From Sphingomonas sp. ID1715 (lineage in GTDB: Bacteria > Pseudomonadota > Alphaproteobacteria > Sphingomonadales > Sphingomonadaceae), in NCBI RefSeq assembly GCF_013044515.1, contig NZ_JABEPR010000001.1:124001-188000 (forward strand): DNA of 64,000 nt, in the 5' to 3' direction. The stretch's first letter is position 1. Every line of letters begins with the position of its first letter. Below, piece after piece: positions 54,161-63,345 of this stretch. The notes under the pieces are model-generated. The model did no database searches, was not told the origin of the DNA, and saw nothing but the letters and a program-made list of their open reading frames with translations. The translations under genes were made by a program, and so were the position numbers.

Positions 54161-55906
54161 ATGCACGATCTGGTCATTCGCGGCGGCATGGTGGTGGATG
54201 GATCGGGCCGGAAGCCGTTCGTCGCGGATGTCGCGATCGATGCCGGACTGATCAGTGCCGTCGGCACGGTGCCTGCGCCGGGGCGCGAAGAGATCGATGC
54301 CGCAGGCAAGATCGTCATTCCCGGCTTCGTCGACATTCACACCCATTATGACGGCCAGGCCACGTGGGACGCGGAAATGGCGCCCTCGTCCTGGCATGGC
54401 GTCACCACAGTCGTGATGGGCAATTGCGGCGTGGGTTTCGCGCCCGCCGCGCCCGATCGACATCAATGGCTGATCGGCCTGATGGAAGGCGTGGAGGACA
54501 TCCCCGGCACCGCACTTGCCGAGGGTATGAGCTGGGATTGGGAGAGCTTCCCGGACTATATGACCGCGCTCGAGAAGCTGCCGCGCACCATCGATGTCGG
54601 CTGCCACGTCCCGCACGGTGCCGTCCGCGCTTATGTGATGGGTGAGCGGGGTGCGCGCAACGAGGTGCCGACCGAAGTCGAGATCGCCGCGATGTCTCGC
54701 ATCGTCGAGGAAGGTCTCCGGGCCGGCGCGCTCGGCTTTTCGACCAGCCGCACCGTCATTCACAAGTCAATCGACGGCGAGCTCGTGCCCGGCACCACCG
54801 CCACCGCCGAAGAACTGATCGGGATCGGTCGGGCAATGGCGCGAGTCGGCCACGGCGTGTTCGAAATGGCCTCCGACCTGCAGCCAGACTGGAACGAATT
54901 TGGCTGGATGGGAGCCTTGTCGAAGGAGACGGGCCTGCCCGTCACCTTCGCCATGCTGCAGTCACCGCTGAAGGCGATGCACTGGACCGAGCAGATGGCG
55001 TCCACACGCGGCGCGAACGACAATGGCGCGAATGTGGTCGCGCAAATCTCGCTGCGCGGCACCGGAATCTTGATGAACTGGCGCGGCACGGTCCACCCGT
55101 TCCGCATGCGGCCGAGCTGGCAGGCCATCGCCGACCTGCCTTGGCCGGAACAATTTGCCCGGCTGGCTGACCCGGCGTTCAAAAAGCAGTTGCTCGCCGA
55201 GCAGAACCTGCCGCCCGAGCATCCCGACATCGCCCCCCTGCTCATGATCGTCACGGGCGGCTGGGGTATGCAGTTCCCGCTGGGGGACGTGCCGAACTAT
55301 GAGCCGGGGCCGGACCAAAGCATCGCCGCCCTCGCCGCCGCCAGCGGGAAGAGCGCGGCCGAGATCGCGTACGACCTGCTAATGGCCGACAATGGCAACG
55401 GCTTCATCTATCTGCCGCTCCTAAACTACGCCGACGGCAATCTGGATTTTGTCCGCGACCTGCTGTTGAACCGCGACGACATCGTCATCTCGCTGTCGGA
55501 CGGCGGCGCCCATTGCGGCACCATCTGCGACGCCGCCTCGCCGACCTTCCTGCTCCAGCACTGGGTGCGGGATCGGGCGCGGGGCACCATCCCCCTCGAA
55601 CTCGCCGTCCGCCGACAATGCCGCGACACGGCGCTGCTTTACGGGTTGAACGACCGCGGGCTGCTCCGGCCCGGCTATCTCGCCGACCTGAACGTGATCG
55701 ACATGGAGGCGCTGGCGCTCGAAAAGCCGTACCTTGCCTGGGATTTGCCCGCGGGCGGCCGCCGCTTGCTCCAAAGGGCGCGCGGCTATGTAGCGACGGT
55801 CAAGTCGGGCCAGATCACGTTCCGCAATGGCGAACTGCAGACGGCCCGCCCGGGCAAGGTCATCCGCGGCCCGCAACCCGAACCGCTCGCCATCGCCGCC
55901 GAGTAG
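54161..55906 (+). CDS. N-acyl-D-amino-acid deacylase family amidohydrolase
   Basis: The 581-residue enzyme has the amidohydrolase metal motif GFVDIHTHYDGQ, a further region around MGNCGVGFAP, and late SDGGAHCG with the catalytic aspartate. It matches the D-aminoacylase/dihydroorotase-type group; the exact acyl-amino-acid substrate is unknown. A clear GGAGAGGAC site precedes the ATG. Confidence 0.88.
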   Translation: MHDLVIRGGMVVDGSGRKPFVADVAIDAGLISAVGTVPAPGREEIDAAGKIVIPGFVDIHTHYDGQATWDAEMAPSSWHGVTTVVMGNCGVGFAPAAPDRHQWLIGLMEGVEDIPGTALAEGMSWDWESFPDYMTALEKLPRTIDVGCHVPHGAVRAYVMGERGARNEVPTEVEIAAMSRIVEEGLRAGALGFSTSRTVIHKSIDGELVPGTTATAEELIGIGRAMARVGHGVFEMASDLQPDWNEFGWMGALSKETGLPVTFAMLQSPLKAMHWTEQMASTRGANDNGANVVAQISLRGTGILMNWRGTVHPFRMRPSWQAIADLPWPEQFARLADPAFKKQLLAEQNLPPEHPDIAPLLMIVTGGWGMQFPLGDVPNYEPGPDQSIAALAAASGKSAAEIAYDLLMADNGNGFIYLPLLNYADGNLDFVRDLLLNRDDIVISLSDGGAHCGTICDAASPTFLLQHWVRDRARGTIPLELAVRRQCRDTALLYGLNDRGLLRPGYLADLNVIDMEALALEKPYLAWDLPAGGRRLLQRARGYVATVKSGQITFRNGELQTARPGKVIRGPQPEPLAIAAE

Positions 55907-55921
55907 CGGCAGCGAGGCTCG

Positions 55922-56701
55922 TCAGGCGATCGCCGCCCGACGGGCCTTGCGGCGCATGGCCCCGCCGACCAAGCCGAAGCCGCCGATCATCATCGCCCAG
56001 GTGGCAGGCTCGGGCACAACGGCCAGGCCGTTCAGCTTGAAGCCATCAATCTTGCCGTCGGCGTTCGTCCAGTCGGAACCGATCAGCCAGAGATTGCCCC
56101 AATGCTGCTGGGGATTGATATCGCGGGTGCTGTTGCCGGTCGACGAGGTCAGCGACGAATAGGTTCCCGCGAACAGGCCGTTCAGCACGGACACAGTCTT
56201 GTCGTTGATCAGCGGCGCGATGTTGCTGTTCCAGGGATTTTGGGTCCAGCCGTATTTGATCGTGGCGTCGCTGTCCTTGGTCCCGCCCAATACGCTGAAC
56301 GTGTTGAAGGTCGCCGACATCAGCTTCACCGGCGCGTTGAACTGCAACAGGATGAAATCCTTGCGCACGCTATTGTCGATGGTGTGCCGGTTGTCGGCGC
56401 CGCCCGCATCGTCGTCGGAAATGACGCCGAGGCCGCCATCATAGACCATCAGCTTGGAGTCGCGGACATATTCGACGCCGCCAACCTTCTCCAGGCTCCA
56501 CGCGGTCACCCGCACCTGGAACGTGCCGAGTTGGGGCGAGGTGGCGCTGAAGATGCGCGAGTTGCCGTTCGAGATGTTGTTGTTGCTGCCCTGGGTGAAA
56601 TCGAACACCGCGGGCGCCGGAATGGCGGCCGAGGCTTCGCTGCTCACGGCAGCGGACAAGAATGAAGCTGCAACGGCAGCACCCAAAGCATAGCGACGCA
56701 T
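55922..56701 (-). CDS. PEPxxWA-CTERM sorted surface protein
   Basis: The 259-residue exported protein has a signal peptide, a Ser/Asn/Thr-rich mature domain with no known family, and the sorting signal VPEPATWAMMIGGFGLVGGAM followed by RRKARR. PEPxxWA-CTERM proteins are processed by an exosortase and are typical of sphingomonads with exopolysaccharide. No exosortase is in the window. Confidence 0.9.
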   Translation of the reverse strand: MRRYALGAAVAASFLSAAVSSEASAAIPAPAVFDFTQGSNNNISNGNSRIFSATSPQLGTFQVRVTAWSLEKVGGVEYVRDSKLMVYDGGLGVISDDDAGGADNRHTIDNSVRKDFILLQFNAPVKLMSATFNTFSVLGGTKDSDATIKYGWTQNPWNSNIAPLINDKTVSVLNGLFAGTYSSLTSSTGNSTRDINPQQHWGNLWLIGSDWTNADGKIDGFKLNGLAVVPEPATWAMMIGGFGLVGGAMRRKARRAAIA

Positions 56702-56832
56702 CTGAATCCCCCTGGTGCCATAGTCGCCACTTTGCCCCAGCAGCGACTATTCCGCCGGCCTTATGGCACAACGCTGGCGTTTCGTCATTAACCTTTGCAG
56801 TGCGCCTTGTCCCATGCTGGGACAGAGCGAAC

Positions 56833-57999
56833 CTATTCCGCCGCCAATGCCATATCGCCTTCGTCGACATCCGGCTCCGGGTCAGCGCTGACGCCGCGGT
56901 CGAGCGCAGCCTCGTCGGCGAACACCTCAGCGGCGTCTTCGGGGAAGATGCCGAACCGCGCCGCCACGTCCGGCGCGTAGCGCAGCAGATCGGGACGCAG
57001 CTTGAGGATCGAGATATCCTTGGCCTTGCCTTCCATCATGACGTCGAAGGTGAGCCCTTCGGCCATGCGCATGAAGGTAGCGAACTCGAACGGATTGGTG
57101 AAGTCGCTATGTCCGGTCCAGACCGGCGGCAGCAACACCGTCTTAGTCCGCGCCGTCGCCTTGACTGGCGCCTTGGTCACCTCGCCCATCTTCGAACTGC
57201 CCCTCCCGGCTTTGGCGGCCGCGCGCTGTTTCGGCGTGATCGCCCGCTTCACCTCTCGCAGCTCGGTCCGGGGCGAGGAGAAGTGGATCTTCGGCCGCAC
57301 ACCCTTGGGCCAAGTGGCGAGGAAGCGCTCCAGAGTGGCGCGCATATCGAGCCGTTCCGGATTGAGGCACCAGAAATGCTGATAGTCGAAGATCAGGCGT
57401 ACACCGGTGCGTTCGTGAAGCCACAGCACGTCGGCGGCGGAGAAGCGGAGATCGTCATTCTCCAGCACCAGCCGTCGCCGCACATGGTCTGGGCATTGCT
57501 CCCACCCCTCGATCCAGCGCGCGCGGCTGGCCTCCCGATCGTCATAGACGCCGCCGACATGCGTCACCATCACCGCCTCGTCGTCGCACTCCATCCGGTC
57601 GAGCATTTCCGCCTGTGAGGCGAAGTCCCAGATGCTCTTCCTGGTGAGCGCCGGATCCGGGCTGTTCAGCAGTACATATTGGGACGGGTGGAAGCTCAGC
57701 CTTATGTCATAGGCCCGCGCCTTCGCGCCGAAGGCACGCAGTTCGGCATCGCTTTCCGCGACCATGGCATGGAATTGCGGCATTTCAGGATGGGTGGCGT
57801 AGGGCGCCAGGTCCGAGGACAGCCGGTACATGTCCAGCCGCTCCGTGTGCAGATAGTCGAGGATCTCGCTAACATGCTCGAGCGAGCATTTGAGATGTGG
57901 GCTCTTCTGCCACCGCCGCGTGTCGTTGCTTTTCAGGCCGGGTTTTCCCATCACCTTCACGGGAAAGCCGAGGCGGAGCGGTCGGTTCGGATCGGTCAT
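56833..57999 (-). CDS. uvsE: UV damage endonuclease UvsE
   Basis: UvsE nicks DNA 5' of UV photoproducts to start excision repair. The 388-residue protein shows RLGFPVKV, the metal-site segments RLSFHPSQYVLLNSP, HVGGVYDD, LVLENDD and FDYQHFW with KIHFSSPRTE. An insertion of about 40 basic residues (PKQRAAAKAGRGSSKMG...) follows that, and an acidic C-terminal tail ends the protein. The ATG at 57999 begins at the family start. Confidence 0.88.
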   Translation of the reverse strand: MTDPNRPLRLGFPVKVMGKPGLKSNDTRRWQKSPHLKCSLEHVSEILDYLHTERLDMYRLSSDLAPYATHPEMPQFHAMVAESDAELRAFGAKARAYDIRLSFHPSQYVLLNSPDPALTRKSIWDFASQAEMLDRMECDDEAVMVTHVGGVYDDREASRARWIEGWEQCPDHVRRRLVLENDDLRFSAADVLWLHERTGVRLIFDYQHFWCLNPERLDMRATLERFLATWPKGVRPKIHFSSPRTELREVKRAITPKQRAAAKAGRGSSKMGEVTKAPVKATARTKTVLLPPVWTGHSDFTNPFEFATFMRMAEGLTFDVMMEGKAKDISILKLRPDLLRYAPDVAARFGIFPEDAAEVFADEAALDRGVSADPEPDVDEGDMALAAE

Positions 58000-58165
58000 G
58001 CGACGACAACGGCTTGGCTCCGCTTGCGCTCCGCACCATTTTCGTGCATTGGCGCCGGCGCGGGGCGGGAGCGTGTCTCTCCGCCCTGTTTGCATTTGAG
58101 ACGACAGCCGGAGGGGCGTCCGCACGGGGCGGCGTCAGCGATCGGCCAACATATGAAGGAAGACC

Positions 58166-58573
58166 ATGGCTCTTTACGAGCATGTGTTCCTTGCGCGCCA
58201 GGATCTGGCACAGGCGCAAGTGGACCAGCTGGCGGAAGCCGCTACCAAGATCATCGAAGACAATCAGGGCAAGGTGGTGAAGACCGAGACCTGGGGCCTT
58301 CGTAACCTCGCCTATCGCATCGCGAAGAACCGCAAGGCGCATTACGTGTCGCTCGACATCGACGCGCCGGCGCCGGCGATTGCCGAGCTGGAGCGCCAGA
58401 CGGCGATCAACGAAGACGTGATCCGCTATATGACCGTTCGCGTCGATGCGCACGAGCAGGGTCCGTCGGTGATGATGCGCAAGAGCGATCGTGACCGCGG
58501 CGAGCGTGGTGAACGTGGCGATCGTGGCGAACGCCGCCCGCGCCGGGACGACCGCGAAGAGATGGGACTTTAA
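58166..58573 (+). CDS. rpsF: 30S ribosomal protein S6
   Basis: S6 pairs with S18 on the 30S platform. The 135-residue protein has [13 protein letters not shown] and the usual fold, then a C-terminal tail of about 30 residues with repeated Gly-Glu-Arg/Gly-Asp-Arg units ([14 protein letters not shown]). The ATG follows GAAGGAAG. The 166-nt upstream region holds the leader. Confidence 0.97.
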   Translation: MALYEHVFLARQDLAQAQVDQLAEAATKIIEDNQGKVVKTETWGLRNLAYRIAKNRKAHYVSLDIDAPAPAIAELERQTAINEDVIRYMTVRVDAHEQGPSVMMRKSDRDRGERGERGDRGERRPRRDDREEMGL

Positions 58574-58576
58574 GAC

Positions 58577-58801
58577 ATGGCACGCCCCTTTTTCCGCCGC
58601 CGCAAGAGCTGCCCCTTCGCCGCGAAGGACGCGCCGCGCATCGATTACAAGGACGTTCGTCTGCTGCAGGGCTTCGTGTCCGAGCGCGGCAAGATCGTCC
58701 CCAGCCGCATCACCGCGGTCTCGGCCAAGAAGCAGCGCGAGCTCGCCCAGGCGATCAAGCGTGCGCGGCACCTTGGCCTCCTGCCCTATATCGTGAAGTA
58801 A
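58577..58801 (+). CDS. rpsR: 30S ribosomal protein S18
   Basis: The 74-residue protein has the full S18 fold ([59 protein letters not shown]). It starts 3 nt after rpsF and is followed by rplI in the standard S6-S18-L9 operon. Confidence 0.98.
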   Translation: MARPFFRRRKSCPFAAKDAPRIDYKDVRLLQGFVSERGKIVPSRITAVSAKKQRELAQAIKRARHLGLLPYIVK

Positions 58802-58813
58802 GGAACCGCCCTC

Positions 58814-59413
58814 ATGGACGTTATTCTGCTTGAACGCGTCGAGAAGCTGGGCGGCATCGGCGACGTCGTCTCCGTGAAGCCGGGCTTTGCCCGCAACTTC
58901 CTGCTGCCGCGCAAGAAGGCGCTGCGCGCCAACGAAGCCAATCGCAAGGTCTTCGAAGCCAATCGCGCGCAGATCGAGGCGGACAATGCGAACCGCCGCG
59001 CCGACGCCGAAAAGGCGTCGAAGAATGTCGACGGCAAGTCGGTGACCCTGATCCGTCAGGCCTCGAACACCGGCCAGCTTTATGGTTCGGTGTCGGTGCG
59101 CGACATTGTCGAGGCGCTCGAAGCCGACGGCGTCAAGGTTCAGAAGAACCAGGTCGTGCTCGACAAGCCGATCAAGGCGATCGGGGTGAACACGGTGAAG
59201 GTCGCGCTCCACCCGGAAGTGGCCGTGACGATCACGGTCAACGTCGCCCGTTCGCCGGAAGAGGCGGAGCTGCAGGCTCAGGGCGTCGACGTGATGGCGG
59301 AGATGTTCGAGAAGGACGCCGCCGGCTTCACCGAAGCGTTCGATCCCAATGCCGAGCCCGGCGACATCGCCGCGGCCACCGCGGCTCCAGAGGGCGACAC
59401 GGCTTCGGCCTGA
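58814..59413 (+). CDS. rplI: 50S ribosomal protein L9
   Basis: L9 holds two RNA-binding domains joined by a long helix and helps keep the reading frame. The 199-residue protein has the N-terminal motif ILLERVEKLGGIGDVVSVKPGFARNFLLPRKKA. It is longer than E. coli L9 (149 residues) because of an acidic, Ala/Asp-rich tail after about residue 150. A rho-independent terminator follows. Confidence 0.97.
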   Translation: MDVILLERVEKLGGIGDVVSVKPGFARNFLLPRKKALRANEANRKVFEANRAQIEADNANRRADAEKASKNVDGKSVTLIRQASNTGQLYGSVSVRDIVEALEADGVKVQKNQVVLDKPIKAIGVNTVKVALHPEVAVTITVNVARSPEEAELQAQGVDVMAEMFEKDAAGFTEAFDPNAEPGDIAAATAAPEGDTASA

Positions 59414-59438
59414 TCGCCTCCCGCGCAACAGAAAAAAT

Positions 59439-59473
59439 GGGCTCCGTTCTCGGGTGAGAACGGAGCCCTTTTT
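59439..59473 (+). terminator. Rho-independent terminator of rpsF-rpsR-rplI
   Basis: A 13-bp GC-rich stem (59439-59451 with 59456-59468), loop GGGT, is followed by five T, and A-rich sequence precedes the stem. It ends the S6-S18-L9 operon. Confidence 0.93.
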
Positions 59474-59499
59474 GTTCAGCCTAGTGCCGCGTCCCTTCT

Positions 59500-59572
59500 C
59501 GTCATCCCCGCGAAAGCGGGACCCAGCATTCTACACTTCACCCTCTGGGTTCCCGCTTTCGCGGGAATGACG
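59500..59572. repeat. Paired palindromic repeat, GTCATCCCCGCGAAAGCGGG family
   Basis: Left 59500-59526 and right 59545-59572 are inverted copies of a GTCAT...GCGAAAGCGGG unit, each with its own hairpin. It lies between the rplI terminator and ydbL. The outer ends resemble the coaX-rnj repeat (19437-19518). Confidence 0.85.
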
Positions 59573-59583
59573 AACAAGAGGAT

Positions 59584-59964
59584 TCAGGGACAGTTGCCCG
59601 GCTTCGGCGCCGGATCACCCGCCCCACGAACGGCCCAGCCGCCGCCCAGATTATAGGCCTGTCCCACACCGACCCGCTGCAGCGCCTGGCAGGCGGTCGC
59701 AGCCGCAATCGCCTCAACCGCGACGCCGCGATCGGTCGCGCGCTGGGTGTAGAGCGCGCGACGCTTGATATTGATCTGCTCGACCTCCGCGCGGACATCG
59801 GCACCGACCGAGCCGCGAATACCCAGATAGCCGTCCGCTCGCTCGCCCACCTGCCCTGCCGCCACCGCCGCGCTCACCGCGCCGCCCTGGGCCAGTGCCA
59901 CGCCGCCCAGGCCAAGCAGCGCCACCGCGCCAAGGCCGATCAGAATCTTGCTGCGCTTCGTCAT
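59584..59964 (-). CDS. YdbL/DUF1318 family periplasmic protein
   Basis: The 126-residue exported protein has a signal peptide (KILIGLGAVALLGLGGVALA), then a small DUF1318-type domain (GYLGIRGSVGADVRAEVEQINIKRRALYTQRAT) as in YdbL. It partners with YnbE and YdbH in the system moving phospholipids to the outer membrane in Gram-negative bacteria (family knowledge). It overlaps ynbE by 4 nt. Confidence 0.9.
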   Translation of the reverse strand: MTKRSKILIGLGAVALLGLGGVALAQGGAVSAAVAAGQVGERADGYLGIRGSVGADVRAEVEQINIKRRALYTQRATDRGVAVEAIAAATACQALQRVGVGQAYNLGGGWAVRGAGDPAPKPGNCP

Positions 59965-60137
59965 TTCGGAAACAACTCCGGGTTTTCCTCGATCAGCTGC
60001 TGCGCATCCCGCTGCAGCCGCACGAGCACTTCCTGCTTCACATTGACATTCAGGTTAATCTCGATCGGCCGCTCGGGCGCACTGACCTGCACGCATCCGG
60101 CCGACACCATGATCGGGAGCAGCCACAAAGCCCTCAT
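59961..60137 (-). CDS. ynbE: YnbE-like outer-membrane lipoprotein
   Basis: The 58-residue protein has a lipobox (SAGC) and a short acidic mature part (RPIEINLNVNVKQEVLVRL), the size and pattern of YnbE, the outer-membrane anchor for YdbH. The ATG at 60137 opens the signal peptide; longer frames run into ydbH. It starts 47 nt after the ydbH stop. Confidence 0.85.
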   Translation of the reverse strand: MRALWLLPIMVSAGCVQVSAPERPIEINLNVNVKQEVLVRLQRDAQQLIEENPELFPK

Positions 60138-60184
60138 GGCCCTTTGGCTCGCACCCCCTGACGCCCACGTCAACATTGCGTCCT

Positions 60185-63100
60185 TCATCGCTTATTCCCG
60201 CTTTCGGAGGGCTGAACGGTGGTTTCGAAGCCGGGCCCGAGCCGGTCTTCGATCAACAGGCTCGGGTCGCCGAAGCTGCGCGACATCGCGATCAGGCCGC
60301 GGAACGGCGCCGTAATCCTGATGTTGAAAACAAACGGGATGCGCTGCAGCTTGCGCGCGAGTTGGCCGCCGACCCGCGCGATCAGGCCGGTGGCGACCGG
60401 CTCGATCGTGCCGCGACTGACGCCGGCAAAGCGGATCTGGCTGACCATCTCGCCATCGATGCGGCCGTCGAGCGCGATCGTCATGTTCTGATACTGGATC
60501 GATTTGAGAGCATCGAAGGCAATGCCGCCCCAGATGCCGAGGTTCGCGTTCGAGACCTGGCCGTTATAGGCCAAAGTGCCGCCGCCCTGCCGCGAGGCGA
60601 TCGACCCGCCGACGATGCGGCCGCCGTCGCGATCGAAGATCATCGGCAGGGTGCCGTCGAAGGTTCCGGTGGCGTTGATGTTCGAGAATTCGAGCTGATT
60701 GACGAATTTGGCGGCGTCGAGCCCGCGAATGTCGAAGGTCAGGGCACGCGCGGCTTCCTCGGAGAAGTCGAGCAGGGTCGGTCGCAGCAGCAGCTCGCCG
60801 CCGGCAAAGGGCCAGCGTCCTGCCTCGATCTGCAGCTTCAGACCCGGCACGATCCGATAGCGGACCTCGCCATTCTCGACGAGGATGCCGGGGTTGACCG
60901 TGCCGACCGTGACGGTCTGTCCCGGCGCTGTCTCCAGGCCGAGCAGATCCGTGAAGTGGATATCGGTTGCCACGTCCGTCGCCGGGCCGAACGGCGCGGC
61001 AAGCGCGGCGACCCGGATGCGGAAATCACCGCTGCTGGCGACCCGCTCGGGCGTCCACGCGATCCGTCCCTTGCCGGAGAGGCTGCCGTCGACATCCGCG
61101 ACCACGCCGAGCGTCAGCCGCGTCAGCCGCTCGGGCTGCAGCCCCTCGCGCTCAAAGCGTACGCCATCGACATCAAGGTCCGCGCTGCCGACGCCGCTGC
61201 GCAGATCGTGGCGCAATTGCACCGCCACGACGCGCGTGCCGCTCCCGAGCTCGAGCAGATGCCCGGAGGCGCTCAGGCCGCTCCCCCTTATACGGAGCGC
61301 GAAGTCGCGTGATACGAGCGGGTTGAAGCGTCCGGGCTGCGGCGCGTCTGACAGGGTCAGGCCACCGCGCAGGTCCAGCACGCCGCCCGAGAATCGCCAC
61401 TGCCCGGCGGCATCGCTGACCAGCAGCGGCACCTTGCCGATCTGCCCTGAAGCGCCATTGAACCGACCCGACACCCCCTTGCCGAACGCACCGGTCAGAT
61501 CCGCCACATCAAGGCGACTGATCCGGTCGTCGCGGCCGAGCCGCGCGCTCAGTCCAGCAATGCGGAGATCCTTCCCATCGAATCCAATGCGAGCGGCAGC
61601 CAAGGAAATGGGGCTCTCGCCCAGCGTGCCGCGCAGGCGAGGAGCGTCGATTCTGCCGGCCAGCCGGCCTTGGTCCATCAGCGCGCCGCCGCTCGGACAG
61701 AGGCGCAGCGTCGCAGGCTGCAGGTTCAGGCCGGAGACGGCCAGGCTGCGAAAGCTGAGCGCCTCGCACTGGCGGTTCAGCACCAGGCCGGCACTCCCGA
61801 AGCTGCCGCTCAGCGGGAGGCGGGCACCCTCGACCCGGCCGCCCAGCAGCGGCCCGCTGACGTCCAACACTGTCGCGAACCGGCCGCCCGCGAACCGCAC
61901 CGGGGCCAGGACGATGCGCGAGTCGCCCGCCGCATAGGGCTCCATCACCGCGACGCCTGACAAGGGTCCGCCCGGAGCCGACTGCCGCAGGTCCGCCGTT
62001 ATTTGAGGCAGGCCTGCGCCCCGAAGCGTGAGTCGCCCATCCACCTGCGGTCTGCCACTGCCGGGCCAGACGAGCCGGATGCCCTCGCGGCTGGCGAAGC
62101 GCAGCGCTGCGTCCTCACTGACCAGTTCCGCGGCACCGATCCTGAGTGCCCCTTCCCCTCCTCGCAGCGATGCACTGAGGTTCGCGTGCAGGTTGCCGGA
62201 GTTGGCGAGTGCAGCGCCACGGTCCGCAAGGGCACGGGCAAGCGGTTCGAATGGCGTGCCGGCGGCCCTGCGAGCGATCCCGTCCAGACTTGGTGCATCC
62301 GCCACCGCCAGCCGCGAGGCGGAGAGCGCGCCTTCGAAGCGGAGGCTTGCCGCGCGCGGGACACGCGCTTCGTCGAGCCGCTCCGCACGCGCGGTCTCGA
62401 CTACATATTGACCGCCTATGGAAGCGCTCGCGGCGCTTGCAGGCGCACCGGACGGAGCGACGGCCGTCAGCCGCAGCATGCCGGTAGTGCGGCGCACGTC
62501 GCCCGCAAAGTCGATCTGGCCCCGTATTCCCGTCGCGCTCCAGCCGGCTGTGCGCGTGGCCCCGCTCGCTAAGGAGACATCGCCGCGCCACCCGTCAAGC
62601 CCCGGTTGCAAGGTCAGGTCAAGCGCGCCGCTGATGCCAGCCACAGCTGCAGAGCCGCATTGAACGCTGCCCGCCTGAACCGGTCCGGCGAAGCGCGGCC
62701 GGGAGCCTTGCGTCGTCACTTTTCCCTTCAAGCCCGCGCCCGCCACCTCGCAACCGGAGATGCTGAGCTTGGGCGCCGCCAACGCGAACGCCCCGGCGAA
62801 CCCGCTCGCCAGATTGCCTTTGCCGGCGACCGCCAATGCCACGGGTCCGGCAGGCGTCGCCAGTATGAGGTGCGCATCGCTGAGCGACACCGGCAGGTCC
62901 GGCAGGCGGAACGGTTTGCCCGTGGGCGCCGGCAGCAGTCGGTCGACCGCGCCCAGCCGGAGCCGTCCATCCACCATCCGCCCGCGCAGCCGCACGCCCT
63001 GCGCCCGGATCGCCTGCACTTCCGGTGCGCCGAAGGTCGGGCGCAGATCCACTTCCACCCACTCCGCGGTAAGGTCAGGCGCCTTCGGATCGCCGATGCT

Positions 63101-63322
63101 CAGGCCTTCCAGCCGCTGGGTGCGGAAGCCGATCCGCTTCACTTCGTAGCGCGCCGGCACGCCGCGCCGCGCGAGTTCGCGATCGATGACATTGGAGGCG
63201 ATCGGCTTGCGCGCGAGCCACAGTGCCAGCAGCAGGATGGCTAGCAGAAGCAACACGGCCAGCGCGAAATGGCGGCCACGCGATCGGCGGCGAACCACAG
63301 CTTCCGGCTCGACCTCAGCCAT
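60185..63322 (-). CDS. ydbH: YdbH-like inner-membrane-anchored lipid-bridge protein
   Basis: The 1045-residue protein has one N-terminal membrane helix (about 19-40) and a long beta-rich periplasmic region of AsmA-like repeats, as in YdbH. YdbH spans the periplasm and, with YnbE and YdbL, moves phospholipids to the outer membrane; redundancy with TamB and YhdP is known in E. coli. The order ydbH-ynbE-ydbL is the same here. It has the full expected length. Confidence 0.9.
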   Translation of the reverse strand: MAEVEPEAVVRRRSRGRHFALAVLLLLAILLLALWLARKPIASNVIDRELARRGVPARYEVKRIGFRTQRLEGLSIGDPKAPDLTAEWVEVDLRPTFGAPEVQAIRAQGVRLRGRMVDGRLRLGAVDRLLPAPTGKPFRLPDLPVSLSDAHLILATPAGPVALAVAGKGNLASGFAGAFALAAPKLSISGCEVAGAGLKGKVTTQGSRPRFAGPVQAGSVQCGSAAVAGISGALDLTLQPGLDGWRGDVSLASGATRTAGWSATGIRGQIDFAGDVRRTTGMLRLTAVAPSGAPASAASASIGGQYVVETARAERLDEARVPRAASLRFEGALSASRLAVADAPSLDGIARRAAGTPFEPLARALADRGAALANSGNLHANLSASLRGGEGALRIGAAELVSEDAALRFASREGIRLVWPGSGRPQVDGRLTLRGAGLPQITADLRQSAPGGPLSGVAVMEPYAAGDSRIVLAPVRFAGGRFATVLDVSGPLLGGRVEGARLPLSGSFGSAGLVLNRQCEALSFRSLAVSGLNLQPATLRLCPSGGALMDQGRLAGRIDAPRLRGTLGESPISLAAARIGFDGKDLRIAGLSARLGRDDRISRLDVADLTGAFGKGVSGRFNGASGQIGKVPLLVSDAAGQWRFSGGVLDLRGGLTLSDAPQPGRFNPLVSRDFALRIRGSGLSASGHLLELGSGTRVVAVQLRHDLRSGVGSADLDVDGVRFEREGLQPERLTRLTLGVVADVDGSLSGKGRIAWTPERVASSGDFRIRVAALAAPFGPATDVATDIHFTDLLGLETAPGQTVTVGTVNPGILVENGEVRYRIVPGLKLQIEAGRWPFAGGELLLRPTLLDFSEEAARALTFDIRGLDAAKFVNQLEFSNINATGTFDGTLPMIFDRDGGRIVGGSIASRQGGGTLAYNGQVSNANLGIWGGIAFDALKSIQYQNMTIALDGRIDGEMVSQIRFAGVSRGTIEPVATGLIARVGGQLARKLQRIPFVFNIRITAPFRGLIAMSRSFGDPSLLIEDRLGPGFETTVQPSESGNKR

Positions 63323-63345
63323 GACAGGCCCTAAGCCTCGCCCTC

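Noticed and set aside
58000-58165. S6:S18 autoregulatory leader
   Set aside because: GC-rich pairings including CCG segments are present, but I could not identify the defined structural motif with confidence.
60176-61312. Plus-strand 378-residue frame over ydbH
   Set aside because: Antisense to ydbH, with no fold-like motifs.
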